Source of the DNA: Lineus longissimus
Taxonomy: Eukaryota; Nemertea; Pilidiophora; Heteronemertea; Lineidae
Reading direction: 5' to 3'
Length of the DNA: 60,000 nt
Assembly: GCF_910592395.1 (NCBI RefSeq)
Contig: NC_088323.1
Coordinates: forward strand, 3,722,001 to 3,782,000
The number at the start of each line of letters is the position of its first letter. Position 1 is the first letter of the stretch. The notes under the pieces are model-generated. The model was given only the letters and a program-made list of their open reading frames with translations, did not search any database and was not told where the DNA came from. A program made the position numbers and the translations under genes. This document shows, piece by piece, positions 49,801 to 60,000 of this stretch.

Positions 49801-51696
49801 AGGACTGTGACTTTTCCAGACGGGATCAATGAACTATCAGCAGCAGGAAACAGTGCACTAGAACGGAATGTAACCAAAGGCCAGCCTGAAATTTACAAGA
49901 TGCTACATGGTGGCGCGTCCATGGTGGTTAGTAGAGGAGTATCCTACTTGTCGGCACTAAATCTTAACGCCTAATAAACGCCAAAGTTTTCCTTTTAAAG
50001 AACGTGTCTGCTACGTGAATTCCGCTGTAATAAGCTTTTCATGTTCTCTGTCTTTTCAGTGTGTCATTTGTCTCGGTGCTAAGGCGACAATGCAGACGCA
50101 ACCATGCGGCCATCGTGTCGTGTGTCGGAAATGTTTCGTCAAGACGATACAAGTTGCAGTTTCTCAACGGTAGGTATCGGGGCTTCTCCAGTAGCCTGTA
50201 ATCCTTCCAGGCCACCGGCCAGACGTCTTATGTTTGTTTGGTCATCGTAGTGCACCGTCAGTGCGACTACGTCATCGGGGGTCACTCAGTACTTAAATTG
50301 CTGGATCGGCACACATTACTACTAGGCGGAGTTTGGCATAGTTTCTTCAGCTTATGGCCTGTTATGTGTAGCACTATGCGATTCACTGATTCCTTCAATA
50401 TTTCAGTCAGAAATCGAATGAATAGTTTCTTTAGTGAAAAATAAATCAAATAAATTGTCAATCGAATCGAATGATAGGTTGTTTTATCAAAAATGTATTG
50501 GAAAGAGTTTAAAATATCAAGACCGAGATCAAACAATCTCATTCGATTCTTACAAATCACCTATTCAATATTAATCGCATAATTCGTCATATAGATTAAA
50601 GTAGATTTCGATATAATCAAATAGTTCTTACAAAAAATTGAATGATAATTTGTGATTTTAAGAATGAATGTTCATTCGATTCCATATCAAATGAAAAGCA
50701 ATATTCGATTTAAAAATCAAATGGTCTATTTGATTTAAATCGAATGACCTATTCGATTTAAATCGAATGAGTATTCGATTTCTAAATCAAATTGTCTCAT
50801 TCGATTCTGCTCCTATTCCATTCGATTCTAATTGGTTGCTAGTTTGTCACGTGACTATGATTGACCAATCAAAATCGAATAGAAATCTACACAAAATCGA
50901 ATGACCTATTCGGTTTTAAATCGAATGGTCTATTCGATTCTGCTCCTATTCCATTCGATTCTAATTGGTTGCTAGTTTGTCACGTGACTACGATTGACCA
51001 ATCAAAATCGAATAGAAATCTACAAAAATCGAATGACATATTCAATTTTAAATCGAATGGTCTATTCGATTTTAAATCGAATGACCTATTCGATTTAAAT
51101 CGAATGAGTATTCGATTTCAAAATCGTATATACTTCTTATTTGATTCTGAAATTGAATATACTTTGATTAAATTGAAAGATTTGGTGTAATTAAAATCGA
51201 AAATGCTTCGTTTTTTGACCAGTTAATGCGATATATTTGAATCTGATTTTGATCTATTTCTTTCACCTTTTGATTTTTTCTAAGTTATATTCGATTATGA
51301 ATTTATAGTGTTTGATTTGATATACAACAAGAACAGTATTTTTTGTTGATAAATGTTTGAAAAAAATCGAATGAATATGCAAAAAAATCAAATGATTGAG
51401 GGAAGAATCGAACAAAGTTGATTAAAATCGAATAGATAGGCACAAAAATCGAATTTTAATTGCAATGTTGCTCAAATCGAATTTTGCTACAAAAAACATG
51501 CCATATCAGCTCCTACTTCTAGGATCCTTTCCTGACTGATATCTTGTGCAATTTTCCTTGCAGGTGCCTGCCCCTCCGCTGTGTCATCTGCCGGACACGA
51601 ATCCTCAAGCTAAAGCAACAGTCATCCACGAGCAATCACATCCCACTCATATCATCATTCTTGAACAGACAGACAAACCGGGTACATCCGAAGTGA
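16795..51696 (+). CDS. RING-finger (C3HC4) protein, probable E3 ubiquitin ligase, multi-exon model
   Basis: Gene-level model of a small RING protein. Proposed coding exons: 16795-16878 (inferred), 42360-42449, 47573-47578 (candidate microexon), 50060-50169, 51564-51696 with TGA at 51694-51696. Joined, it gives about 140 residues. An acidic N-terminal half ends in a run of eight histidines, followed directly by the RING: C61-x2-C64-x11-C76-x-H78-x3-C82-x2-C85-x17-C103-x2-C106, then a basic, Ser/Asn-rich tail. The cysteine and histidine spacing fits a C3HC4 zinc-binding RING, so E2 binding and ubiquitin transfer are likely by family but not shown. There is no signal peptide or membrane segment. 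I do not recognise a named orthologue. The RING exons are strong (0.9); the first exon and microexon are inferred, and further upstream exons cannot be excluded. Introns of about 25.5, 5.1, 2.5 and 1.4 kb are filled with repeats. Confidence 0.75.
17347..17626 (-). mobile_element. MITE family A, full copy, inverted
   Basis: About 280 bp, with both terminal inverted repeats present (CAGTGTTTTTTCAGGCAG at the left, GATATGAAAAACACTT at the right) and the same internal segments as the 4865 copy read backwards. The TA duplication is not visible. Lies in the proposed first intron of the RING gene. Confidence 0.75.
17962..18160. repeat. Divergent direct duplication, about 102-bp unit
   Basis: Two units start ATCTAGATGTTCTTTCTCCT and ATCTAGATGTCATTTCTCAT, and both continue with TTTTTGTGGGATGTT / TTTCTGTGGGATGTT and an AATTTGA-AAATAAA block. 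Confidence 0.65.
18516..18765 (+). mobile_element. MITE family A, copy with a deletion near its right end
   Basis: Shares with the 4865 copy the segments GAACTCAGGAATGTGACCAG, AGATAGTGGTGTTGCACAAC and CAATGCTCTTTCAC. The segment containing TACCTTTGGCC near the right end is missing, and the termini have drifted. Confidence 0.7.
20122..20281. mobile_element. pogo/Tigger-like MITE
   Basis: The left end CAGTGGAACCCTCTCTAATG follows a TA dinucleotide, and the right end has GGTGTCTTTAGAGAGGTTCT. The CAGTGGAACCTCTCTA terminus and GACACC block are the hallmark of pogo/Tigger elements. The right tip has decayed. About 160 bp, non-coding. Confidence 0.6.
22669..22852. repeat. 184-bp dispersed repeat, copy 1
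   Basis: About 95 percent identical by eye to 24965-25147 and in the same orientation. Flanking sequences differ, so this is a bounded duplicated unit. No inverted ends or coding capacity seen. Confidence 0.85.
24965..25147. repeat. 184-bp dispersed repeat, copy 2
   Basis: Second copy of the unit at 22669-22852, 2.3 kb away. A few substitutions, such as GAAGTTGG/GAAATTGG and GGCCAACC/GATCAACC, show it is not an assembly echo. Confidence 0.85.
25797..25988. repeat. 64-bp minisatellite, three units
   Basis: Units start at 25797, 25861 and 25925 (TGTATTGGGATTGTATACTG...) and differ by about one base. Internally they contain shorter TGTATTG(A/G)GA half repeats. The unit is not a multiple of three, so the minus-strand repetitive frames are not a protein. 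Confidence 0.95.
27184..27560. repeat. Divergent direct duplication, about 230-bp spacing
   Basis: Blocks GCAAATGCAGACTTCCATCG-like, CTTGAATGCCAAAC, TTGGCTC-GCATC, GAGAAGATA and GTTTTGACAGCTAA occur in the same order near 27190-27320 and 27415-27560. Confidence 0.6.
32841..33240 (-). mobile_element. 3' end of a non-LTR retrotransposon (LINE)
   Basis: On the minus strand an open frame from 33240 to the stop at 32959-32961 reads a typical LINE C-terminus: VRSRLFENNVTESVCQFCG, then DEVHYFVSC with a downstream LRIPYY segment and NLSSFCKAILNLL. This is the C-x2-C zinc-knuckle-like region following the reverse transcriptase in CR1/Jockey-type elements. The element ends at the plus-strand low end in a simple tail of CATAA/TTATG repeats (32843-32867), the usual 3' tail. 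The frame is broken by TAG just upstream, so it is 5'-truncated and dead. Confidence 0.7.
32959..33240 (-). pseudogene. LINE ORF2 C-terminal remnant
   Basis: About 93 codons of the reverse-transcriptase C-terminal region of the LINE fragment; no start, and an in-frame stop immediately upstream. Host function is not expected. Confidence 0.6.
33561..33870. repeat. Divergent tandem repeat, about 141-bp period
   Basis: Segments ATCGACATCTGCTATTATCC (33561), ATCGACAGCTGGTATGATAT (33702) and GTTGACAGGTGGTATCATTT (about 33845) recur at nearly constant spacing, with GACTTCT and TTTTTTTATCATG blocks after the first two. Confidence 0.5.
33921..33986. repeat. Short direct duplication, 32-33 bp unit
   Basis: AGATCGTCAAAGGTCAGAGA then TCTTTTGCGAC is followed at once by AGATCGTCAAAAGGTCGGAG then ATCCTTTGCGGC. 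Confidence 0.7.
34985..35112 (-). mobile_element. tRNA-derived SINE
   Basis: The minus strand reads a tRNA-like head with an A-box-like TGGGACACCGGGCTC, B box AGTTCGACTCCC (35063-35074) and a body containing GTCCTTGGGAAAGATAC, a layout common in SINEs of marine invertebrates. Boundaries are approximate. Confidence 0.65.
35132..35206. repeat. 29-bp near-perfect hairpin
   Basis: Arms 35132-35160 and 35178-35206 are reverse complements with a single mismatch (a G-U pair in RNA) around a 17-base loop. It lies next to the SINE at 34985-35112. Confidence 0.85.
38175..38330 (+). mobile_element. tRNA-derived SINE, degenerate
   Basis: A-box-like TAGATCAGTGG (38188-38198) and B-box-like GGTTTGAATTCC (38220-38231), then a body with a GGGGCATAAAAACATGCACT segment that recalls the body of the SINE at 56038. 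The promoter boxes are mutated. Confidence 0.5.
39906..39990. repeat. 26-bp inverted repeat
   Basis: TCATGAAGCGTCTCACAAAC (39906 on) matches the reverse complement of the arm ending 39990 (TCATGAAGCGTTTCGCAAAC), with three mismatches in 26 and a 33-base spacer. Confidence 0.7.
42360..42449 (+). CDS. RING gene exon with eight-histidine run
   Basis: A 90-nt, phase 0-0 exon between TTTTGCAG and GTGAGT. It encodes DKLLARLEEHEGDPT, then eight His from mixed CAC/CAT codons, then VDTTEED. The mixed codons argue that the run is a selected or slowly evolving coding repeat rather than a fresh microsatellite expansion. The peptide is a charged linker leading into the RING. Because 90 is a multiple of three, the exon can be skipped without a frame change. 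Confidence 0.85.
43349..43417. repeat. Perfect 19-bp inverted repeat
   Basis: TTTTTGCACTGAGTGACCC (43349-43367) and GGGTCACTCAGTGCAAAAA (43399-43417) are exact reverse complements with a 31-base loop. Confidence 0.8.
45832..46125. repeat. Divergent tandem duplication, about 170-bp unit
   Basis: The blocks ATTTCCCCA-CGCATC, AAAAC-GA-AATC, CTTGTGTAG-GGCTA and TCAG-TATC-GGTTC occur in the same order near 45836-45960 and 46008-46120. Confidence 0.55.
46389..46462. repeat. Short direct duplication, about 41-bp spacing
   Basis: TTGACCTTTGTTTCAGCGAA then GTTTCCTC is repeated as TTGACCTTTGTTTAAGCGAA then ATTTCCTC. Confidence 0.65.
47478..47498 (+). CDS. Candidate 21-nt cassette exon of the RING gene
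   Basis: Between TTCTCTTGCAG and GTGAGTAA lies a 21-nt stop-free segment, phase 0-0, reading CQYISER. It lies only 75 nt upstream of the 6-nt candidate microexon and would insert seven residues just before the RING. The gap to the next acceptor is very short for a metazoan intron, so joint inclusion of both is doubtful; mutually exclusive use is possible. Confidence 0.25.
47573..47578 (+). CDS. Candidate 6-nt microexon (Asp-Leu) of the RING gene
   Basis: The six bases GATTTG sit between a very strong acceptor (about 35 nt of nearly pure pyrimidine ending CCCAG) and a consensus donor GTATGT. Flanking exons end and begin in phase 0, so inclusion adds Asp-Leu immediately before the first zinc-binding cysteine (EED-DL-CVICL), a residue pair common in that position of RING domains. 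Six-base exons can arise by chance, so this needs a spliced read. Confidence 0.55.
47579..50059. other. RING gene intron before the RING exon
   Basis: A minus-strand frame of 138 codons at 48597-49013 is the longest in the window but matches nothing I know. The segment also carries the decayed exon copy at 49651. Confidence 0.5.
49651..49730 (+). pseudogene. Decayed duplicate of the RING exon's 5' end
   Basis: This segment aligns to 50019-50095. It shares TTCCG, GAGCTTTTCTTGTTC against AAGCTTTTCATGTTC, and GGTACTAAGGCAACAATACA against GGTGCTAAGGCGACAATGCA. The copy has lost the splice acceptor AG and the cysteine codons, and the similarity stops after about 80 bp. It lies about 370 bp upstream of the functional exon, inside its intron. 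Confidence 0.6.
50060..50169 (+). CDS. RING gene exon: first six zinc ligands
   Basis: Acceptor TCTTTTCAG, donor CG|GTAGGT; 110 nt, entering in phase 0 and leaving with two bases of a split Arg codon. It encodes CVICLGAKATMQTQPCGH followed by RVVCRKCFVKTIQ, that is ligands C, C, C, H, C and C of a C3HC4 RING. Confidence 0.92.
50408..51484. repeat. Array of ATTCGAT/ATCGAAT palindromes (intron satellite-like block)
   Basis: Dozens of ATTCGATT and AATCGAAT motifs, often joined as ATTCGATTTAAATCGAATGA. It includes a tandem duplication with a 133-bp period (50799 and 50932) that carries CACGTGAC and an inverted CCAAT pair (TAATTGGTTGC and GACCAATC), and a direct repeat of about 44 bp at 50738 and 51067. 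Lies between the two RING-coding exons. Confidence 0.85.
51564..51696 (+). CDS. RING gene last coding exon
   Basis: Acceptor CCTTGCAG. The first base completes the split Arg codon. It encodes CLPLRCVICRTRILKLKQ with the final CVIC zinc pair, then a Ser/Asn-rich basic tail ending RVHPK and TGA at 51694-51696. The reading phase joins perfectly with the exon ending at 50169. Confidence 0.9.
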
Positions 51697-54690
51697 GGGA
51701 ATAACGGAGAGACAGATGGAACAAATTTACATAACGCCATGTCTAATTGAAGTAGGAACGAGAGTTGATCTAGAGACACTTTTAGAGTGTGCGCATGTTT
51801 GATCATTTTCGGTTCTCGTGAAGTCTCGTGGCCGACGTTTTTCTCTTGTCCTCTTAGAGGCATTGTGGGCAGTCTGGTCACGGGACTGGCAGTGCGTGCC
51901 ACGCCCGGTTGCTGGTTTAATCGAGAAGCTCATCGTTGGCTGTGCCATTTGATGTTAATGATATGCAACAATGTTTTGCTTCTGCAGTACTTGTATTGGA
52001 GTTTGCCCTGGGCTTTGATTTGAACCCATAGAGTCAGGTTTGCTCATTGTGAAATTTAAGACTGATTGAAAGTTTTATATTTGATCTACTAAATCCATTA
52101 CATGCAATTTGAAATGGAAGACTTTGATAACGTGAATATCTGGTTTTCTCATTTGAAATTTGAAGTTTGAGATAAATTAACGAATTTCATTATCTGATAT
52201 TCTATTCAAAATTTCACAACTTAAGTTACTAGGATGCTTCATATGGGTTACATAAGCTCGGGTAACTCAGTAAAACGATACATATGCAAGAAGCAAAAAA
52301 AGTAATAGCAAGGGATTTCTCCTACGAGACAAATAGCAGTTGCCAGACCCACCAAAAGGATTTGAAAACCTTGAAATTGAATTTGAAATTTTCCAATTAT
52401 GTAATCGTGCATTGAAAATGAATAACAACGCTGTTGTCTAGATAAACATAAGTGCACCATACAAGCAAATCTTCGCCTAGTTACCACACTATTGTCATAT
52501 TAATTTCTAATTACTAGTGAGCCACAGATAAAAAAAATTCAACAGCAAACCACACCTTTAGATTATAACTAATGATCTTGTATTTGTGGCCTGATCTCAC
52601 TGCTATGAGGAAATCAACACTTTAGGTTTGAGAATGTTTGATATTTTTGGTGGATCTGACTCCTGTTCTTGACGAGGTTGTATGAAGACAGACTAACGGG
52701 TACATTTCAGTCAGCTAGAGTGGAATCTTTAGACGTGTCAGAACTATTGTGCTCAAAAACAGAAATGTTATCGATGTCAGGTTCAAATTGTACAAATATA
52801 GCTATAGTACAAATTCAACTATCGATTGCTTTTCATGAGATTATACCTGATTTTACTGCAACCTACACTGGCCAATAACAACACGGAGCAATGAGTTGAT
52901 AAATTTATATATATAATCTTTTGAAAAACAGCCTGAATTTGTGTGTGGTTAGTTTCATGTGTGTGCGAGTTGAGCTGAGCTTGAAAATGGACGTCTTTCA
53001 CATGGATTATTTAAAGATTTGTTATATCATTATGATTACGCTTATATTATTGTGATATTTGGTATATTTATTGTGAAAATAAAACGAATACGTTTGATGT
53101 TTTGTAGTGTATTCATCGTTTGGACATATTGCTGTAGGCCTACCTGCAGAATTAAAGGAGCCACTGTATTATAATTCACTTCAAATTAAGATTTCTCTGA
53201 TTTCTGACCAATATTTTGTTGATTTTCAAACTTCTTGTAGACACTTTCAACGTATTCAACAAAATCATTTTTCCATTTCATTTTGTCTCTGAAATTGTAT
53301 TCTGAGACCCCTGGCTCCTATAATTGGATGACAACAGTAATACAACACTATTATTATTGAATTCTTGGACTAGGAACAACAAACCAGACTTTGGGTTAAA
53401 CAAAGTTTTACAAAAGTCAACCGACATGGAGTATAAAAATGTTTTTAGTTGCGCGATGACATGACCAGTTGGTTGTTCCTGATCCAAATAAAAAGTTAAT
53501 GTTGCATATTTTTGTAGTTTTGTATTTGGGATAAGTTACCATGGCAAATAATTCTCAATGGGCTTTCATTTATATGTTTTGTTTTGTTTGGGGGAGGGGT
53601 GTGGGGGTGTGGTTGCAGTCGTCATAAGGAGGGTCGTGATCCAACGGGATGCCTAATAGCGCACTGGTATTTCACATTGCTCTATACTTCTGTTCCGTAT
53701 TAGCATTTGTGTATGTTGTGACCCAGACCCAGTGCTGAAAATCACATGTGAGTTGTGTTGGTATGCCTATCTCAAATTAAGCCATGCAGGAAAACCTAGA
53801 AAAGAACAGGGTAGAATGATTTTATAGAGTGTATTTTGTAAGTAAATATCAGTTTTGATGGTGTAATCATTGCTTCCATGTTGCTGGAATTTATTGCTTT
53901 ATTTGTTCAGAAGAGTACCACAGGGTTGAACTTTATCTCCCTGTTTATTTATCCTCTTGGTAATATGCTTATTTATTTATCATTCATGGCGGAAATAATG
54001 ACAAAGTGAACCATTGACCTATGGTTGTGACGGCCTCTTAGATAAAAGACTATCCTCCTCCTGATTATCTCCGATGACAGTCCATTTCAGCTAATTGATT
54101 TGTAAACGAATAAAAAATTTAGATGACTGTAAATGATGTATGTAAGTGATGATGTCTGTGTGAGCACACTTTCTCTTATCTTCACATTTTCAAGATGGTA
54201 TATTGCTTTACGAGCTGTAGTAGTTTAACCTGGGCCCTCACAGATTAAGGGGTGATGTAAGAAATCAGTGTTGTGTTTCACCGCAGTGATATGCATTATC
54301 ACTTTGCCACATTGAACAGCAAAACTGCAGAAAAGAACGTGTCAATCAGTGTCGCACATCAATTACTTTACTGCAGTTACTGGAGTACAACTTGGCACCA
54401 AAAACATACTAAGTTTGGTAGTTTGATACGGAACTAAGTTTTGACTCTGCCCCGTGATTACTTCGTCTTTGGCTTCATGATTCCTCATAGAAATGATGCG
54501 GTTTTATATTTCCCCCCGAAAATTGTATTGAGTTTTGAGTGTCCCGAACTGACTGCATTGAACAGACTCAGGGGTCAAATCTCTAAAGACTGAAGTTAGG
54601 AGTTTATAGTATAATTCTTTCCGAGGACAATCTGGCAGAATGTCTGTTGGTAATGAAGAACAAATAAAGTGTACAGAGCTTGTTTAGACT
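51697..54690 (+). other. Probable 3' UTR of the RING gene
   Basis: No further coding signal. AATAAA occurs at 53078, 53487 and 54663. The last is followed 20-50 nt later by a GT-rich stretch (TTGTGTGTTGTCTTG type), the usual downstream element of a cleavage site. Transcript ends at any of these are possible; the 54663 site has the best context. Confidence 0.45.
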
Positions 54691-54714
54691 TGTGTGTTGT
54701 CTTGTTTGTTTTGA
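54663..54714 (+). terminator. Polyadenylation signal with GT-rich downstream element
   Basis: AATAAA at 54663-54668, then a T/G-rich stretch at about 54690-54712. This is the best candidate 3' end for the RING gene. Confidence 0.45.
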
Positions 54715-55021
54715 GAGAGAAATGTGTGACCCACCCATCGCACCAGATCGGGTAGGAAGTCCCAGGCCGAGTATTTAGTAATCACTGACAATATACAATT
54801 ATGAATTTTTGGATCCACAAGCATCGGAGTATTCTGCCAGTCAATTTGGCAAAAGTATAATTTTACTATTTTGTGAGGCAAAAGGCCAATGGCGAATGGC
54901 AGGGATAGCAACATCTATCCTTGCAAATGGCCGACTACATTGTCCCCAATGCGACCCACAACACATTTTGGTTACAATCCGGACGCAGTACTCCCCGACC
55001 CCCTCAAAACTCCCGATGGCA

Positions 55022-55227
55022 GAAGCCCTTCACACTTAAAATCAACACCAACGCCATCTTCAGGGTGATGGAGGAACTGATCTTCAGGGGATGAAGTAAT
55101 CCGTCAGTTCCTGCATACGCCATCTTCAGGGAGATGAAGGAACTGATCTTCAGCGTGATGCAGTGATCAGTCAGTTCCTCCATCACCCTGAAGACGGCGT
55201 TGGTGCTGTTTTCACGCTGAAGCCTTC
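55022..55227. repeat. Foldback element between the convergent RING and PSMC5 genes
   Basis: Outer arms 55022-55081 and about 55170-55227 are imperfect reverse complements sharing ACCAACGCC, CTTCAGGGTGATGGAGGAAC and GAACTGA. Inside lies another copy (CATCTTCAGGGAGATGAAGG then AACTGATCTTCAG), giving nested stem possibilities. Confidence 0.75.
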
Positions 55228-55324
55228 AAAGGACTGATAAGCGGCTGGAAGAGGGTATTTTGGGCCGAAAAACTTGCGTAGATCTACGTCGGAAGGAAGA
55301 AGAAAATGACATAACGAAAAGTTA

Positions 55325-55330
55325 TTTATT
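55325..55330 (-). terminator. Candidate PSMC5 polyadenylation signal
   Basis: AATAAA on the minus strand about 565 nt past the PSMC5 stop, followed by a T-rich stretch on that strand. It would give a 3' UTR of about 580 nt. Confidence 0.4.
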
Positions 55331-55892
55331 TCACTTCATAGTACATGAACTTTCAAATAACCTTTACAACATATTTATAATTTACAAAGACAATTAATTT
55401 GTTTGTTGGGACTAGAAAACCCCGCTCGATCTTAGCCAGAGATGAATCCACGTGGTGTTTCATCTTTCGAGAGTAAATCTTTCAGTCTCAAACAATGATA
55501 GGACAATTACTGATGTCAGTCACCACGCCAGTACCGGGTTACACCACAGCATGGAGTAGCAACAGTGCACAATCTAGTGTCACCCAGACAACTGCAACCT
55601 GGTGGTCCAAACTGCATTCATCTTTCCCTCAATCCAAAGGAGGAGCTCACTTACAATACCACAAACTTTTTAAACCCAAATGCACATCTTGAATTAATTT
55701 CAGAGTGCGTACTGTTTCCTGAAAACTAGCACACACTGTGCAGTCAAGAGTTTACGTACAAACATGTGCATACATTAGCAATTCAATATGGCTGCCCCCA
55801 CAAATTGGAATGAGTTACTCATCCCAGGCAATAATTTCCTAAATTGGAAGAAGTAATGTCTGTCATCCATCCACAAGAGAATCTCATTGGAT

Positions 55893-59317
<3,425 letters not shown>

Positions 59318-59505
59318 CTTGATTTTTGCCGAAATCTCGGAATCTCGCGAAGCTCTCGCAATACGCACTATCGGCTCCAGGGAAGGGCGGCTTCCCGATG
59401 TACACACCAATGTACAGAATTGAAATCTTTTTGACCTGAAGGCGCGGATATGTAAACATGGCATTTTTCTGAAACTTTTTAGAAACTTAGAACTCCATAA
59501 AAACT
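59318..59505. promoter_or_regulatory. Bidirectional promoter of PSMC5 and CHPF
   Basis: Only 188 bp separate the two divergent start codons, so both 5' UTRs and core promoters must lie here or overlap the neighbouring gene. No TATA box is obvious. It contains TCTCGCGA at 59343-59350, a palindrome known from TATA-less housekeeping and bidirectional promoters in vertebrates. Reading from PSMC5, AAGATGGCG at its start codon resembles a YY1 site. Confidence 0.7.
59343..59350. promoter_or_regulatory. TCTCGCGA palindromic promoter element
   Basis: An exact eight-base match to the core of the TCTCGCGAGA element, in the middle of the PSMC5/CHPF intergenic gap, 26 bp upstream of the PSMC5 ATG. Confidence 0.5.
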
Positions 59506-60000
59506 ATGATTCCTCGCCGACTTATTTGCTGTGGACATTTCCTGCCCCCTTTACTGATAGGCCTTTGCATAGGCGTGGCATTGAACCTCACATTTTTGCC
59601 ATTCATTGAGGAAGATTGCGAAAATCCTATCCCAGAATCTGAGTCTGAACACCTACACCTTGTTCTACAACAGGGAAGTAGGAAGACAAATGCATTGGAC
59701 AGTGATCATGATGCACTGCCTGGTGATGGTGGTATGTCCAACCAAAACAAATATGTTATACCGGTAAAACAGAATGAACCAGAATCGCCTAAAGAAGATG
59801 CCGACAAAAGCAGTAACTTTTCATGGAAAAAATTACGACGTCCTCGTTATGCAGCAACAGAACTTGGAATTCGTGAAAAGCTCTTTATCAGTTTTTTAAC
59901 ATCGGGGAAGACGGTTAGCTCTCTCGCCGTAGCAATCAATCGGACACTGCCGTTGTTAAATAATGCAAAGACCGGGTTCTTCATGGGTCAAAAAGAAGAA
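59506..60000 (+). CDS. CHPF: Chondroitin sulfate synthase 2 / chondroitin polymerizing factor, 5' part
   Basis: First 165 codons of a Golgi glycosyltransferase that, with its CHSY partner, polymerises the alternating GlcUA and GalNAc chain of chondroitin. The frame is open to the window edge, so the gene is truncated here. Visible: a short cytosolic N-terminus with RR (residues 4-5), one hydrophobic signal anchor (about 12-33) typical of type II Golgi enzymes, a poorly conserved acidic stem (about 34-105), then the conserved family segment RYAATELGIREKLF (114-127) followed by LAVAINRTL. Possible N-glycosylation sites are NFS (104) and NRT (145). An in-frame TAG at 59488-59490 lies 15 nt before the ATG and supports the start. 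The segment matches CHPF better than CHSY1/3, but the distinguishing C-terminal domain is outside the window. It is divergent from PSMC5, 188 bp away. Confidence 0.88.
   Translation, partial: MIPRRLICCGHFLPPLLIGLCIGVALNLTFLPFIEEDCENPIPESESEHLHLVLQQGSRKTNALDSDHDALPGDGGMSNQNKYVIPVKQNEPESPKEDADKSSNFSWKKLRRPRYAATELGIREKLFISFLTSGKTVSSLAVAINRTLPLLNNAKTGFFMGQKEE

Noticed and set aside
50861-51190. Asn/Ser/Phe-rich repetitive frame of 109 codons
   Set aside because: Translation of the ATTCGAT repeat array in the RING gene intron.

Overview
The window looks like nuclear DNA of an animal, most likely a marine invertebrate. A lophotrochozoan such as a mollusc, annelid or brachiopod is my guess, but the sequence does not settle it. 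It is AT-rich and mostly non-coding. The genes are split by GT-AG introns, one of them apparently about 25 kb long, and the non-coding DNA carries small DNA transposons, tRNA-derived SINEs, one LINE tail and many old tandem or inverted repeats. There are no bacterial operons, rRNA, CRISPR arrays or intact functional tRNA genes.

Three genes can be supported. (1) A plus-strand gene for a small C3HC4 RING-finger protein (probable E3 ubiquitin ligase). Its firm exons are 42360-42449, 50060-50169 and 51564-51696. A good but unproven first exon lies at 16795-16878, and a candidate 6-nt microexon at 47573-47578 falls exactly in frame. The joined model encodes about 140 residues. (2) A complete minus-strand PSMC5 gene (26S proteasome ATPase Rpt6), ten coding exons from 59317 down to 55893. 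It conceptually splices to 406 residues, the same length as the human protein. (3) The 5' end of a plus-strand CHPF-like chondroitin sulfate synthase gene starting at 59506 and running off the window end.

Layout: 1-16.7 kb has no recognisable gene and holds a foldback element, divergent tandem repeats, two MITE families and a 22-bp minisatellite. 16.8-51.7 kb is the RING gene; its long introns hold more MITEs, a pogo-like element, SINEs, a LINE 3' end, a 64-bp minisatellite, perfect hairpins and a roughly 1-kb array of ATTCGAT-type palindromes. 51.7-54.7 kb is its likely 3' UTR, ending near a polyadenylation signal at 54663. The RING gene and PSMC5 converge, separated by a foldback at about 55.0-55.2 kb. 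PSMC5 and CHPF are head to head with only 188 bp between start codons, a likely bidirectional promoter holding a TCTCGCGA palindrome.

Two of the three genes may act in the ubiquitin-proteasome pathway (a RING protein that could tag substrates and an ATPase that unfolds them). CHPF belongs to Golgi glycosaminoglycan synthesis. Nothing in the sequence shows that the neighbourhood is functional rather than chance, apart from the shared PSMC5/CHPF promoter.
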